A stretch of 64,000 nucleotides of DNA from Cerrena zonata (GCA_038087015.1 JASBNA010000014.1:620001-684000), one strand, 5' to 3'. Positions 22,920 to 36,399 are shown, counted from the first letter of the stretch. Program-made: numbers and translations. The notes: generated by a model from the letters alone, not told the origin.

Positions 22920-24785
22920 CAATAACAGATGATGAGGATTTCTACTTTCAATGTCTGAAGAGTGAGTACTGAGTGTTCGGTTTCGAAGAGAGTGCAGAGG
23001 CAGTCCATCGATCCTCGTTCTACCCGTGTGGACGGGATAGGCGCTTGCACTCACGTCTGAGAACGGCAGTCAGCTATCTGTTCAGGAAACAGCTTTGGAT
23101 AAAGCGAGTCTCATTCCTTTCTCTAGCTCTCGAGACCCAGCTCACTGGTTTCAAGATTGCTTTCTCTCTTAGCAATAAATTTAATTAACCGAGTTCAACT
23201 TCGGTCTAACAAAGTGCATTCCCATTCCGACCCATCACATCTGACTCCAACGAAAAAACGCTCTCCCTAACTCCACCCATGCGAGACGCGACTGAGGACC
23301 CTAAGTGAGTACCAAAATTCCAGTCTCCTACCATAGCGCTGACCGACTATATTTTCCTGGTCCCCACAATGAGTGCCCTAGGTCTTATAGAAGGTTAGTC
23401 TTCGTCCAAATCAAAATCGAGTAACTGAATGCGGAAACTCACATATAGGCATATATAGCTTTGAATACCGATGTATCCAGTCGTCGTCGTCCCAAACCCT
23501 ACGATAGAGCGAGCCAGCCATCATCGTCGACTGGCGATGCTTCCTTTTTTATGGCGATTTGCCAAGAGGATAAGGTTGGGGGCGACATATCTTCTCAAAA
23601 GGTTCACTATATTGAAGACGAAACTTAGCCCCGATTGTAATGGTTACAAAAAGAATGGGTGCCGTGATGGCTTAGTTCTGTGCATCTTCAAGTAGGTAGC
23701 AGATGACCGGATGACCTTCAATAAGATCAGCATCACAAGGCGGGGGGTGGGGGGTCGAATATTGCATGGGCGACGTCTAGTTCTGTATGAGAAGGGCGTC
23801 GCTCACCCTCGACTCGTTCATAGGCACTTCTGCCAAATAAATCAATCGACAATAAGATGGAACAAACCCGAGAGGCGCAAAAGGAAAATGCCTCTAAAGT
23901 AGATACGTCGATGCAGAGGCCTCATCAACGCGTGGATGAGCCATATATAGTATCGGCATACGCGGAAGAGGAAGACAGCAAGGTGTCGGTGGTGGTCAAA
24001 TTCAATACAAGATATCTGAGAAGACGGGGACACATGTATCCGTGTAGAGACTGGCTGCGCGTAGGTTGCAAGGGCTTTGGAGTGATGGCATGAACGAAAA
24101 TAGGGTTCTTGCTCGTGAAACTTGCTATTCGAGTCGTCGTGGACAGATAAGCCGGTGTATGCTAGATAGAATGGAACCAGGCTGATTGATTACCATAGGC
24201 ATATTTCGAATGCCGACAGAAGGGTGAACTTCAGTATTACTCCTGGTGAGGGAACTGCTTGCGAACGCGGTGGTAAGAATGTTCGTAGCAGAGCCATGAT
24301 CGGACCAGTATTATGTGGGAGAACGATGTCGAGTGAAAGCATCGTTCCTACTACTGGGGTCAGTTGGTGAATGACGACAGGGTACGGAATCGGCATACCT
24401 TGTTAGATAACACTCGTCATGTACAAGACAGAGTTACAACGCTGATGATTGATCGAGGTACAGAAAGCATCCGCTGTGTCGATCGAGAGCCCGTAGATAG
24501 GGTAGATAGTAGAGGTAGAACTACGGCAGCGAGCAAAGTGCGTGCAGTAGATGATGACGCTATGCGAGTCTTAGATCTGAGAGGGCCTAGAGATCATGAG
24601 GGATGTCGACTCGGGCAACTGCTATACAAGGGACAAGACGTAGAACAGAGGGGCATCAATCTCAGCGATTTCGATGGAGAGGTCGAACGAAGCGGAAAGT
24701 GTATAGAGTTTGAAGCATTGACTAAGACAAGCACGATGTGCTTGTGATGGTAGCGGCAACCGAACCGTTCGTACGAGGTTATCGG
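22920..24785. repeat. NLR1 upstream region and 'module N' relic
   Basis: The 22,920-23,460 part is the 5' flank of NLR1 and matches 46,500-47,080. From 23,470 on, a module follows that recurs at 28,835-29,720 and 47,080-48,340, with landmarks such as 'gatgttcgtag' or near variants close to 24,275, 29,550 and 47,880. Several 60-127 codon frames exist here, but none is conserved in the other two copies and I recognise no product. Confidence 0.5.
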
Positions 24786-24789
24786 TGAG

Positions 24790-25150
24790 GTGCTCGTAAC
24801 AAGTGGGGAAAACGGCGACGAATTTGACTCGTCTACAGATAAAAGCCGTAATAACCGTTGGATATGTGACGAAGGTGAGTGAAGGTGAAGACAGGAGGAT
24901 AAACGTGATAGAAAAACTGTCAGTCTACGACAATAATATCTTAAGCTGTAGCGCCGTCAGGGCCTCGATTGAGATCTGAGGGGAAGGCGTTGTCGGTCTA
25001 CGATAAAGTATTGTATACTGGATGCATGAATCCAGGATAGCTGCCATCAGTGAGTTAAAAACATTCGACAGAGACAATACGTACAAATCGCAACATGTCG
25101 ATTCATATTGTGATCGCACTCAAGTGAGGGAGTGACGTATGGACTCGGAA
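24790..25150 (-). repeat. Gene X relic module
   Basis: A diverged copy of the module at 6,400-6,720, 29,850-30,130, 51,960-52,260 and 56,205-56,540. It is recognisable by 'gataggtgac'-type and 'caatacgtacaa' landmarks. There is no coding frame of note. Confidence 0.5.
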
Positions 25151-25305
25151 TCAACACATGTTGACTGGAGGAAGGTGGTGCGTTTGTGAGATTGCATTAG
25201 TTGCGATGATAGAGGAAGCCTGAGGAGTGCGTAGGGTGACGACTTGTGTACCAGAGAGTAAGAGGAGCAAGCAAGACAGAGCCGGAGAAGAAAACACTCG
25301 ATCGG

Positions 25306-25313
25306 TGACGTCA
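25306..25313. promoter_or_regulatory. CRE palindrome (copy 3)
   Basis: An exact TGACGTCA, preceded by 'gcaagcaagacagagccgg' and followed by 'tcagtctcaa', between the gene X module and a ZIP relic. Confidence 0.45.
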
Positions 25314-25329
25314 TCAGTCTCAAATTGGG

Positions 25330-26300
25330 CATCGGGTACTCACTCAGACTGGCTCGACTTCCTCTATCACTTCCAATTCTCCCCGCCCAAACTCAGTCCC
25401 TCCGTCAATCTTCAATACAACTAATAAGGTCTACTTTTGCACTCCAAAAATCTGGTATATCGCTGTCACCCTTGCTCTTTGGATGCTTGACGCGATTTCG
25501 AACAGGTGTCTTCGCTTTGAAGCCCAGCCCAGTCCACTCAGTTGACGACGTCCCTAGATAAGCAGTCGAATATTCAGCCGTTAGGTCTCCCTTTCATCTA
25601 ATCCTTGCTCAGTACGTGTCTCCAATTTCATTCTATCAGGTACCACTGGTGTTGTTGGCCTTGCTGTTGACAAGGACTCAAGGGCTCAACGTCGTTTTCC
25701 TCCACTGTACGACCCCTTTCTCTCCATAATCAAGACCATCTCTGAGTCATAATCGGTCGTCTTTGTGGACCTCAACCTTAAGAACCCTCTCGACGAAAAA
25801 GTGCTCTTTCCTCAATCTGGATTAGACCAGTTTGCAAGACTTCGTATTCTACCTGATCGGAGCTAATCTCCCTCGCAAAGTACGTCTTGTCCAATCCTTC
25901 CGCCTTGATCAACATTTGTAGCTGAAGAAATAATAACAATGCTCTTGTGTCACGGAATGGCTAGGCTTTGCATGTTGAACAACTCAAGGTACCTCGAAGG
26001 TTCTACCTTACGACTGATATCTGGAGAAAGCACCAAGAAATACAATGCTTCCCGCACGATAACGGCTCGTTACCTATTTCGTTCTACCATCCCCCTTTCA
26101 TTCAGCTCAACTAATCAACTGTCTGATCTTGGGGTACGTACTCACTAGGAAATTTCTCCCTCAATATGTGACTCGGTCATACAAGCCCCGAACCTGAGGG
26201 TCGTAACCACCTATCCACACCAGTCGCTCATGTCAAGATCCCCAGTGTTTCCTTGACATCTGACGAAAAGAGCTCCGAAACTCCCCATAACCCACGATCA
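25330..26300 (+). pseudogene. Decayed ZIP transporter copy
   Basis: The segment 25,645-25,715 (VVGLAVDKDS...) is a strongly diverged exon-5 remnant that aligns with the relics at 1,195 and 30,705. Order and spacing after the CRE block match those copies. No frame spans more than about 78 codons. Confidence 0.45.
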
Positions 26301-27780
26301 AAGGGACTCCTGATGGGTAGAAGTAACTGATTGAGCCCCGTTGCTCGTTCTTATCGTCTTTGACGGTTCGGATGTATACTCGCCTTCAAAGTTTAGGCTA
26401 CTATGAACCATGTCGCATGGTGTACGAGTTGGTTCGCGTTCAATTCAATCATGGCGTCATACCTATCCCGCAATCGTTACATCAGGGCGACCTAATTTGT
26501 GCCTTGACGTGTCTATGTTCGCGACTGATGGTATTATACGGCGGAATGCAGCGGAAATAGAGTGATGAGGGATGGATGCCGAACGCGAATTGAAGGTCCG
26601 TCCTTGGATTCAAGGGCTTTTCTTCGCATTTATTTCACCTATTTCAATCAACCCTATCACGGTTTGCGTCTAAAGCGATCTCAAGATTCAGGAATGACTC
26701 TTGGTATGTGTAGGTAACGTGTTCTTTACTAGATCGATAATAAAGTTCCTTCTTAGAAGCAACGAGCTCGTTCACTATCCGTACCCAGCCTTGCAGACAT
26801 TACTAATTTTCCCGGCCTAGGCTGGGTATATTTTACCAGTCAGACGTCCTTGGGTTCCCTAAAGCCCATCGTTATAAAACCCTTCACTCCTATCTAACCG
26901 TATGGGCATCTCCAGAGCACCTTATAGACTTTTCAGGGCCTTATGTGATACCGTTTCGCGGACAGTTCGACGACTTGAGACTGTATTACCGGTGCGTTAG
27001 TCTAGAATACTCGGAGACTTTCTTGAAACCTGTGAATCAAAGGGACTAGCCGTATATCCTTCGCAATGACGCAATGAGATGGACACGATACTTGCACCCT
27101 GGGCGTCGTTCCGTAGTCTCGATCGATCTGCCGATTGTTTTCTATCAAGCCCCACGCACGCGCGTGCCAGAAGATGATATTGACCGCAATAACCATCGCT
27201 TTCTGCTGGGACCGTCTGCTCATTGTGCACTATTAAGATGCAATCGACACATGATACCGTCGTGTCGTGTCATGTCATATCTCTCGATGAGTGTATCCAT
27301 ACAACGAAACAGCTGTCAAAGAAATAAACAAACTCACTCATTCAGCAGCCACTATCACGAGGTAGACGGAATGGTTGCATGTCCCTGCGCTCGTTCACTA
27401 TCCGTTAAACTTCTCAGAGACCTAGGTAGGCCTTATCCACTCAATATTCACCTACAATTTACCGATGTCTTCCGGAGACAGTACTTGGTTCCGTATCTTA
27501 CAAACCTGAAGCCTAAAACACATCTCGCCCATGCGCCGATCTTCAATAAAGGTCGACGGGGATCTCGATTGTGAGCCAAATCTCGTGTTATGGTCTTGCA
27601 TATTTAATCTTGAAGTTAATCGAGAACCCTTACCTTTCCTGAATAAAGATCGTATCGCAATAGCGATATCGTTCTGGTCTGCATCTAGCCGCATATCACT
27701 TTCAGCACAACTCACATTGTCCGGTACCACAAGACCAAGATGTTCCTACGGCCTGCAGGAGACATAGAATGGAGAGCGAA
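26300..27780. other. Unassigned sequence
   Basis: I see no recognisable gene or repeat copy elsewhere in the window for most of this stretch. A 166-codon plus-strand frame at 27,074-27,574 has no recognisable motif and contains no introns I can justify. It may be unique relic sequence of unit A that is missing from unit B. Confidence 0.3.
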
Positions 27781-27784
27781 GGGT

Positions 27785-28560
27785 CTATACGGCTAGTTGG
27801 TATAAATACTGACCATCGACACGACTGTTCAGCATCTCACCAATTCTTCCAAATACAACAAACCGTTCTAACATTAAACGATCATCAGCAATGTGCAGAC
27901 GTCGCCAGTATGTTGTATACTCCCATTCCAGGGCAGCCGACTGACTGACTAGTCTGGCTAATGTAGTGTTCGTAACATCTTCCAGTTGTAAGACCCTTCT
28001 CACTGTCGCGTCTGATATTGGACTGACCTTTGCCATAAGGTGTGGCCATGCCATCAACAATGTGAGTCAAGTCACCATTGCCCTCTTATAGAATATTGAT
28101 TTCCCCTTGGTTCTAGCCCGAAGAAATCGTGAGCATCTGTAGTGTTGCAAAAGAGATACATATTGAAACTCCCGGCTTCCCCAGATAGAATGTGATGCTA
28201 CGAACTGTATCTTCAGTGAGAACCATCCCCCCAACTGTCCCAACTGCAGAACTACTTGTTGGCAATAGTAAGCCCCATTCTAAACTCTGTGTAATGGTGG
28301 TACTTACTCGTTGCAGCCGCCGTTATCCGGAGCAGTACAGTGAGTACCTCCTTCCACCCATGCTGTAACATACCCTAACGAAGAAAACAGCTGTTCATCC
28401 CAATGACTACTGCCCCGACTGCAAGGCCAGGATCCGGGGATGAATCAACTTAGCTGAAGAAACACAGGTGTATCACTACACCCGTCTGTCGCCGAGTATC
28501 ATGTTTCTGTATACGCCTCCCAGATTCCTTTACGTCAAGTAGCTTGTGTTTTGTATTTTG
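27785..28560 (-). pseudogene. Unrecognised minus-strand gene remnant
   Basis: On the minus strand several stretches look coding: a GLAVGAVVIGMN segment near 28,400, WVEGGTHCTAPDNGGC near 28,340, a TVGGMVLTEDTVRSITFYLG segment near 28,220, and LTHIVDGMATPYGKG near 28,050. They are separated by frame changes and possible small introns. They are not copies of other sequence in this window. I do not recognise the family; it could be a short-intron gene I failed to assemble rather than a pseudogene. Confidence 0.25.
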
Positions 28561-28787
28561 TATTTCCGAGGCAATTATTACTTGACCATTGTACAACATA
28601 CGATATACGAACATGTCGCAGTGTATCGATTCATATTATAAGGGAAGGACGTATGGACTCGTAATCAATACAACTTTAGCTATAAGACGGCGGTGCCCGT
28701 AGCAGAGTGCGCAAGTGGGGTGCCAAGTTGTCGGTGTATCAGAGAAACAAGCGAGACAGTCGAAGAGAAGTCTAGCCAGTAGATCAG

Positions 28788-28795
28788 TGACGCCA
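28788..28795. promoter_or_regulatory. Mutated CRE block (copy 4)
   Basis: TGACGCCA, one base from the palindrome, within the conserved context 'gatcagtgacgccatcagtc'. It is the only one of the eight copies with a changed core, and the only one not followed by a recognisable ZIP relic. Confidence 0.35.
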
Positions 28796-28834
28796 TCAGT
28801 CCCAGGCATCGACATTAGTGACTGCAGTTACTCG

Positions 28835-29720
28835 CTTCATTCGAAGGTTCACTACATTGTGGATGAAACTCGACCCCAATTAAACGGGCGGAAACAGGAG
28901 GCGGCTCACCAATGATCCTTCTAGCGATCTCCAAGTCGACTCCAGGAGACTGCCCGCTATAGTATAAGATGTAGCCCAATAACAGATGACGGGATGACCC
29001 TCGGTAAGATCGACATCACGAGACGAGGGTCGAGGAGTTGAATACTGCGTAGGTGTCGCTCACTTTTGACCTGTCGACAAGCAATTTTTATTTTTTTCCA
29101 CATTACTAGACCATAGAATGGAGCAATCCCGAGGGGTGCGAAGAGAAGATGCACTGGTCATAGTAAATTGGGTACGCTGGGGCACAGGCCAGATCGAGGC
29201 GGTAAAGATAGATCATACGCGAAGCGTAATCCTGGCCAGGAGAAGAAGCAGACAATATAGTGTGTCGATTAGAAGACAAGACGGAGACGTGTGCAGCAGT
29301 CAAGGGACTGTGATTGCATGATGGATGCAAGAGCTTCGGAATGCTGACATGAAGTTGTAATCAGGTGAGTACGGAGTAAAAATAAGGCTTCTTGCTGGTG
29401 AGTCTTGCTATTCGAGTTGTCGTGGATAGCTAAATCGTTATATGCTAGAGAGGAAAAATAAATTGATCGACCACCATATCAGATGGAGGGGTGGACACCG
29501 ACGAGCTCAATACCACTCCTAATAAGGGAAATACTTGGAGTAGAGTGGTGAGGATGTTCGTAGTGGAGCTATGATTGACCTAGTATTGCGCTGTCGATGC
29601 AGGTCGGAGAACTATGTTCGAGTATAGACATCGTTTCTACTGCTGAGGGTAGTTGGTAAAGATACGGAATCGACATGCCTTGCTAGACGGCATCTAAATT
29701 TGTCTCGTGTTGCCGATATA
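28835..29720. repeat. 'Module N' relic, second copy
   Basis: A diverged copy of 23,560-24,400 and 47,200-48,010. Shared pieces include the 'cttgctattcgag' landmark and the following 'gatgttcgtag'. No NLR gene lies beside it, unlike the other two copies. Confidence 0.45.
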
Positions 29721-29739
29721 ACTTCATTTGATGCATTAC

Positions 29740-30230
29740 ATGAAACATGGTCCGGATGTCGATTTTTGGCTATATGACAATAGCCATAGGGTAAGCCGCC
29801 CGATATCCTACAGAACGGAACAATTCGAATCCACACCGATGACGTGCTGGTAACAAGTGGGGAAGGGGCGATGGGTTCGATTCGTCTGCAAATATAAACC
29901 AGAATAAACGTTGGATAGGTGACCAAGACGAGTGACCAATAAAGAAGGGAGGTGTTATATGCCTAGACTTGACAGAGAAACAGTAAGTCTAAAGCGATGA
30001 CATCTTGGGCTGCGGCATTGTTGGGGTCAGCGGGATCGAAGACTAAGGGGAAGCGTCGTCAGTCTACAAATATGCATCATAGAGTAAGCTCATGAGCCAA
30101 GGATAGATCGGTTCAGCAAGATAGAGACATTCAATACAGACAATACGTACGACTCGCGGTGATCGATTCATGTCGTGGACGGACTGAAACGAGTGAGCGA
30201 CATATGGATTTGGGATCGATACTGCTTGAC
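29740..30230 (-). repeat. Gene X relic module
   Basis: This carries the 'gtgctggtaacaagtgggg' and 'caatacgtac' landmarks shared with 24,790-25,150 and 56,205-56,540. Minus-strand frames of 85-107 codons overlap the adjoining promoter block and are not conserved. Confidence 0.5.
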
Positions 30231-30385
30231 TGGAAGAAGGTGATAACCTTGGTGGAGTGCGTGAGTCCCGATGGTCTGAATAGGCTTGAGGATTGCATAG
30301 GTGGACAAGTTGTTGATGCATTGTGCAGGGAGTGAGAGAAGAGAAGCAAGCAAGACAGAGTCGGAGGAAAACATCCTTCGATCGG

Positions 30386-30393
30386 TGACGTCA
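30386..30393. promoter_or_regulatory. CRE palindrome (copy 5)
   Basis: An exact TGACGTCA, in a block that is the closest match to the copy at 875-882, including the following 'ccgttcgaatcattcgacc'. Confidence 0.5.
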
Positions 30394-30429
30394 TCAGTCC
30401 CAGACATCGACATCGGCCACTGCCACTCA

Positions 30430-33420
30430 CTCAGACAGGCCGTTCGAATCATTCGACCTCCGCCACCGCTTTCAACTCTCCCTGTCCACACTCTGCCCCT
30501 TCATCGTTCTTCGCGATCTCAACCCCAGCAGTCTTCCTTTGTGCTCCACAAACCTGGTACATCCGCGTCACCCTTCGCGCTATCTAGGTTGCTTGACGTG
30601 ATTCGGATGAGATGTGACGGTCTGTTTCCCTTCTGAAGCCAAGCCCCACCGAGCTGAAAAGATACTTGGCTAAATAGTCACTTATGGCCCACGTTCGGTG
30701 TCATATCGATCGTACCCTCGCTGTCAACAAGGGTTCCAATCCTCTCTTCGTTGGTCTCCTCCACCGTGTATCCCTCTCCTCTCCCCGACTCTTTATCTAT
30801 CTAGCAGACATCTTCACTGTTTGTAACACACGCATGCGTTCCCTTTCTTGCAGTCCGCCTCGAAGACATCATCGCTCTCCTTTGTCGATCTCGGCTTTAA
30901 GAGTCTTTGCGACAAATAAGCGTCCTCATACGCTCATCTTCATGCCAAGTTAGAGTCATTCAGGGTTGTAAGGTTCCATGGTTGACATGACACAAGTCAA
31001 TTTCCTTCACAAAGTACGTCATTATATACTTTCTCCAAACCTTCCGCCTTATCAACATGAAGAGCCAATACCAACGCATTTGCCTAATAGAACGTCGGAT
31101 AGACTCTGCATGGTGAACGACATGCCGTACCTCGCAGCTTAATAGGCCTCCCTGACCGATTTTCGTAGAACGAGTGGGCAACGCTGCCTTACGATCGATG
31201 GATAGGGAATGCACTGAGCGATACTATCGGCGAGCTCTTCACCCGTCTAGTCTTATCATACCCCTTACACTTACGCCAACGAGTCGACCTCTTCGTGATG
31301 GTATACGCGTTGTCTTGCAATCAACAGACATTTTGTCCCTATAGCAAGCTTCGAACCCAGTGTCAGGACTATTCATCTCATCTGTCGCTCATCTCAAGAT
31401 TTTTAGATTCAGGGAGCCCTTTCCGTCGATTGTTAAGGAATCACCCACATCGAAAGTGATTCCTAATGTCTGGGAGATACTAATTCATTCCTGCTGTCGT
31501 TTCTAACCAACCCTGACGGTGTCCTCGATGCATATCCTACTTCAACTCCAGGTTCCGATGTATCGTATCGCAAGACGTACAAGTTGATCCAATTTCTGCT
31601 CTTTATGTCTCATCTATCCCGCGATCGTCACACCAAAGTAACGCACTCGAATGTTCAACCATATAGTCAGTTGCACCGAAATATGTGCACCGTCGAAACT
31701 TCGTCTAGACTATCGCAACATTCACGTAGGTTTATGGGACCTTTCTGATATCTCTGATGACTGACTTCAGATTCGTAGATGATCTAGTAACCACTCCTGT
31801 AATACGTTCGGTGGTTCCCGCCAATGAGGTGTCCCAACCGTTTCGAACTCTGAAGCCTAGATACGTGTTGTACGTTTGAACCGTCAAACGATATATCTAA
31901 TCCATACCATCGGATAAGTCTCTCGAGTGTCGGCTTTTTAAACCAATCTTGACAGACAACACGAGTACGATCCCCCATCGCTGGCAACCAAAAATGATTC
32001 ACACACCGGACGCGGTCGCCAGAGCTGAACAAGCGTCATAACCTAGAGGCAACGTTGACTGTGGTTCTTGTGAAGGTCTTCTTGATAGTATTGTCTTAAA
32101 ACTGGTACGCTTTCCTCTGTCACCGGCGTGTATTCGATTCTATAGACATTTCAAATCGCTCGTCGTTTTCCCCTGGAACAACACAAATCTCTCCCTCGTG
32201 CTTTTGGTTTCATATATACTGATAATTTACACTTTTCGACCGTGATTCTTTGCTAGACAATTAAACCGAACACCTTTAGCTATCACGTTCGATCTCGCAT
32301 GGCATGAGCAACGACACGCATCCTTCCCCCTTTCGACTTATCCGACTCCCATTGGGAACTATATGTACTCGACCTCACCTTCCATTCGATATCGAAATTA
32401 TCTCTCTATACCGCAACATTCAAGCTTGTCAAACCTGGTAGCGTTCTCCAGACGACCATTACATCGGACGACATGGAACTCTACTTCCAACTGTCAGTTC
32501 GACCTGACAACTCGTCGTCTCCCAAGACCACAAGCATTAGTAGAGATCCCCCCAACCGGATCCCGATGTGCTAGACTTCGGGAAGTGTGTACATCGGCGT
32601 GATCTTTTTGGAGCTCGGTATGCTACTGCACGGGTATGTTCATAATCATGGTATAATGTTCTTCGACGGTCTCATTTTTGCAACTCTTCTAGCTCGCTGA
32701 TTCGCTTGTTTGCTGGTCTAGACGAAGCCTTCGAGGATACTGCGTCAGTTCTCGTTCTCATCTATGTGGTTTTATCTGCTAAATACTTCTAGGTCTTGAC
32801 CATCTTCGCACTCGATTCAATTAATCACAAATTTTCCGACCCTCCTTGGTATTGAGCACTTCTCAATGACATTTGGTCCATTGAGATTGCTATACCACAT
32901 TCTAAATCGCACTTCGACTTGGTATTTCTTTGACATCCTTCTCGATATGCTCAATCCTTTCGTTAAATTGAATGCCGACCTCGTTCTGACTTTCCGCATC
33001 ACGGAACATCGATCTCCACATTCGACTCTAATCCCTCTATCGATATCTTTTTCTACGCTAGCCCAAACGATACCTACCTCATTCAATCAGCATTGGTCCC
33101 CTCTTGCTGTCTATTCTTCCTAACTTGAAGACGATCTGACTCGCATCCATGGCTGCTACATTATAGCAAATCTCTCTTCCGAGAGGAATTCTTACCTTCA
33201 ATTCTGGGATGAATCTGACACATTGCTCAACCCTAGGGACTCATCAGTGGAACTGGTACCTGTGTCGGGTCTGAAGAACCCTCGACCGCCCCAGCGGATT
33301 CGTCTTGTATTTACTCTCCAATCTCGTCGACTTTTAATGAACAACGAGATTTATTCCTTGCTAGACTTTTTCCCGTTGGATTTCTCTCTCGCTTTTCCCA
33401 CCGAATGATCAAAGATCTAA
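30430..33420 (+). pseudogene. Decayed ZIP transporter copies, unit B
   Basis: Two ZIP-derived remnants lie here in the same order as at 930-3,960. An exon-5 piece at 30,705-30,775 reads RTLAVNKGSNPLFVGLLHR and is open, unlike its unit A partner. An exon 4-5 piece at about 32,590-32,700 reads GVIFLELGMLLHG followed by a gtatgtt donor. The 'ggtctgaagaaccctcgacc' landmark is at 33,267. There is no continuous frame. Confidence 0.6.
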
Positions 33421-33449
33421 CCCCGACTCGAACGTATCCAAGCCTGCCT

Positions 33450-36180
33450 AGTGGCAAATAAACATATTAATACTTAATATAATTATTTTAATGATAGACA
33501 TGTTACGCAATATAGTATCTCTCTTCACCGCGACACTGGATGCTGGGTATCATATTTTCCTCACAAAGAAACATAACGTACGCGTTACAAGAATGACACG
33601 CTGGCATCAATTATAAGACTAACTAGTTAGAAAGCCCGCATGAGCTAATTAACGTCCCCCAAGTGCGTCAGGAGAAGCACAGAAGCGAAACCACCCCTTG
33701 TCCGTCGAAAGAACAGATAATCATACTAATCAGCCTACGTTTATGGAAAATTCTTGTAGACGCGCTCACCGATGGTCAACGCACAGTGTGATAACAGATG
33801 AACGTGTAATTGAGAATATGAAAGTGTAATTTTTCAACGGTGAATTGGCAGCCTAGTAACAAGGTAGAGATACCGCAGCGGGACAGTGGTATCAGCGGGG
33901 ACCGTGTCCCTGGACAGTGTAATTCATCGTCTGCGTTGTGATACAGCTGTCAGAGGTAAACTATATGAACCTATGATCGACGGCTCCTACCTCGCTAAGC
34001 TTCGATGAGCCGTCCATAGCGAGTGTTAGAGCTACAGGCACGAGTAACAGCACTCAAATCGTAATTCGGTGAGTGGATATGGTGATGCAAATCAATATTA
34101 GAATGTTGCTTTAGTTGCGGTAGGTAGGAAGTCTTGATATCGGGAGTCACCATCCATTATCAAGACGAACGTCGGAGAGACTCCCAGTGATCAGTTTGAC
34201 AATCGGACATTGTTGAACGACACAACTCGGAGCCATTGGGAATGGATGTGATGTGCCGAACCTTGAGTGATGGACAGAGTCAAATTCGGTATGCAATTGA
34301 CATGGCCTGAGAACATGAAGATGAGATGCATCGAGTGGGGCTGCGTTCCAGCATGGTGCGACTCTCGAAAGTGACCGCTGGTTGCTTTACACGGTGAAAT
34401 GTTGTGTTGTGAGCCGATACAAAATTGTATAAAATGGTCGAGATACTGTACCAGGAGTGTACAGATATCGATCATCCTAACCACTGAAAGGAAAGCAGCA
34501 GGTAAATTCCTCGAGCAAATCCTGTTTCGCTCTGAGGGAAGGGATCATTACTCACATAGATACATACAAGACGAGCTCGATGAAGGATAATTTGTCTCAT
34601 ATAGAATAGAGCCATGGTAGCAACACATTACGTGAGACGTGGTCTGGACCGAAGTCGGGGTTTGGCTATATATGACAGGTGTCATAGGGTAAGCCGTCCG
34701 ATGTCCTAGAGAGAAGAACAATTCACGGATGTATATGAATGAGGTACTGGCAGCAAGTGAGGAAGCGACGATAGGTCCGATTCATCTGGAGATACAAACC
34801 AGAATAACCGTTGAAGAGGTGACCAAGGTGAGTAATCAGTGGGTAAGTCTACGACAAGATCAGAAAGCCTGAAACAGAAGAAGTCGAAGAGTTCGCAATG
34901 AATCTGTAACCTCATTCGTAAGGATAAGGGTTTGTGACGCTGGATAGTTCTACAAACCGCATTGGGCTGAAACAAGCTGACCAATGGCTCCCTCGAGCTT
35001 CAAGAGAATACAACAGTCAGACCGCCCCTTGTTCGTCGAAAGGGAACCGTGACCTGGTAGGTCAACGTTCAATATAGTGGCGTCAAGTGAGCTAGGCCAG
35101 AAGTCTTGATATCATGAGTCACCTTCCATTGTCAAGACGAACATCGGAGAGAGTCCTAGTAGTCAGTTAATCGGCCAGACATCCTCGAATGACCCGACGA
35201 AGAGCCATTGGAGAGGTATTGGTATCGCGAGATCCAACATAAAGACGGACATTGAGGTGACTCCCAGTAGCCAACTTGTCGACCAGACAGTGTCGGACGA
35301 ATGACCAGGAGCCATTGGGAATAAATGAGCCGAATACTGAGTGATCGACCAAGTTCAATTCGGTAAGATGGCGGCTTTCGCATGGCTTGAGGATGAAGGT
35401 GAGGCGCATCTAGAGGAAGGGATCCATGTTAGGTTTGCAGCACGGTGCGAGGCTCGAAAGTAATCGATGGTTAATTGAGGAGGTGAGATGTTGTGTTGTG
35501 AGCGGGTATGAATTGTATGAATGCGTCAGGATAACGCACCAGGGGTGCACAGATCTCCATACCCTAAGCCACTGGGAGGACTATATCCTCTAAGTAACTA
35601 CTAATACCCATAAATGAGTAAATCATCGGAATTATATTAGTTTCGTTGTGAATACAGAAATCACGCCTAGTGGGGACAATGTTAATGCCACGCCCGTCTC
35701 TATAAGATGTACCATCAACTCACACGGCTGCATAGAAAACGAGTTCGAAAGTCTGCATCGTGTTGTCGGCTTCGATACAGTGCAGGAAACAGGGTCTGGA
35801 TCGAAGTCAGTATTTGACGGCCGGACTATAACCTACGGGCCGTTGGAGAAAGGGTACTGGCAACAAATGGGGAAGGGGCGATGGATTCTATAAACCAGAA
35901 TAACTTTTGGATAAGCGACGAAGATGAGTGGCCGATGAAGACGGGAGGTTAGACTTGACAGAGAGTCTACGACAATAACATCTCGGGCTGTGAGACCGTC
36001 GGCGTCAGCGAGATTGAATATTGAAGGTTAACATTGAGATTCGAGGGGAAGGCGTCGTCAATCTGTAAATATGCATCGTAGAGTAGGCGCATGAGCCAAG
36101 GATAGCTCCGATCAGTAAGATAGATCTATTCAATAGAGACAATACGTACAAGTTGCGATGAATCGATTCGAGGGGAAGTG
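33450..36180 (-). repeat. Gene X relics, unit B copy
   Basis: This is the counterpart of 3,965-6,765, again with two tandem modules (33,690-34,480 and 34,870-35,560). The 34,397-36,180 part is almost identical to unit A; the 33,960-34,390 part is clearly more diverged. Confidence 0.6.
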
Positions 36181-36387
36181 AGGGAAAGACATATGGACTC
36201 GATAGTGCTTCGGCTATTTGAAGGTGGCGCCCTTGGGAGAGTGGGTGAGTTGCGTTGGCATGAAGAGGCCCGAGGAGTACATAGGGCGACGAGGTACCGG
36301 TGTATCAGACAAAGTGAGAGAGGCAAGCAAAGAAGACAGAGTCGGAGAGAACAGACGAGAAGAACTAAGCTCGCACTTATCGATCGG

Positions 36388-36395
36388 TGACGTCA
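36388..36395. promoter_or_regulatory. CRE palindrome (copy 6)
   Basis: An exact TGACGTCA, identical in context to the copy at 6,937-6,944. Confidence 0.5.
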
Positions 36396-36399
36396 TCAG

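Larger units (their letters stand above)
13528..24780. repeat. Segmental duplication, unit A copy (ZIP1-NLR1)
   Basis: This 11.2-kb stretch aligns collinearly with 37,069-48,340. Offsets drift only from 23,541 to about 23,590 across ZIP, the intergenic region, all NLR exons and the upstream module. Exons are conserved better than the relic flanks. Confidence 0.85.

Noticed and set aside
27074..27574. 166-codon plus-strand frame
   Set aside because: No motif, no conserved copy, and composition like the surrounding non-coding sequence.
29872..29886. 'gggttcgattcgtc' as a tRNA B box
   Set aside because: There is no A box or cloverleaf around it, and the same words occur in diverged gene X modules without tRNA structure.
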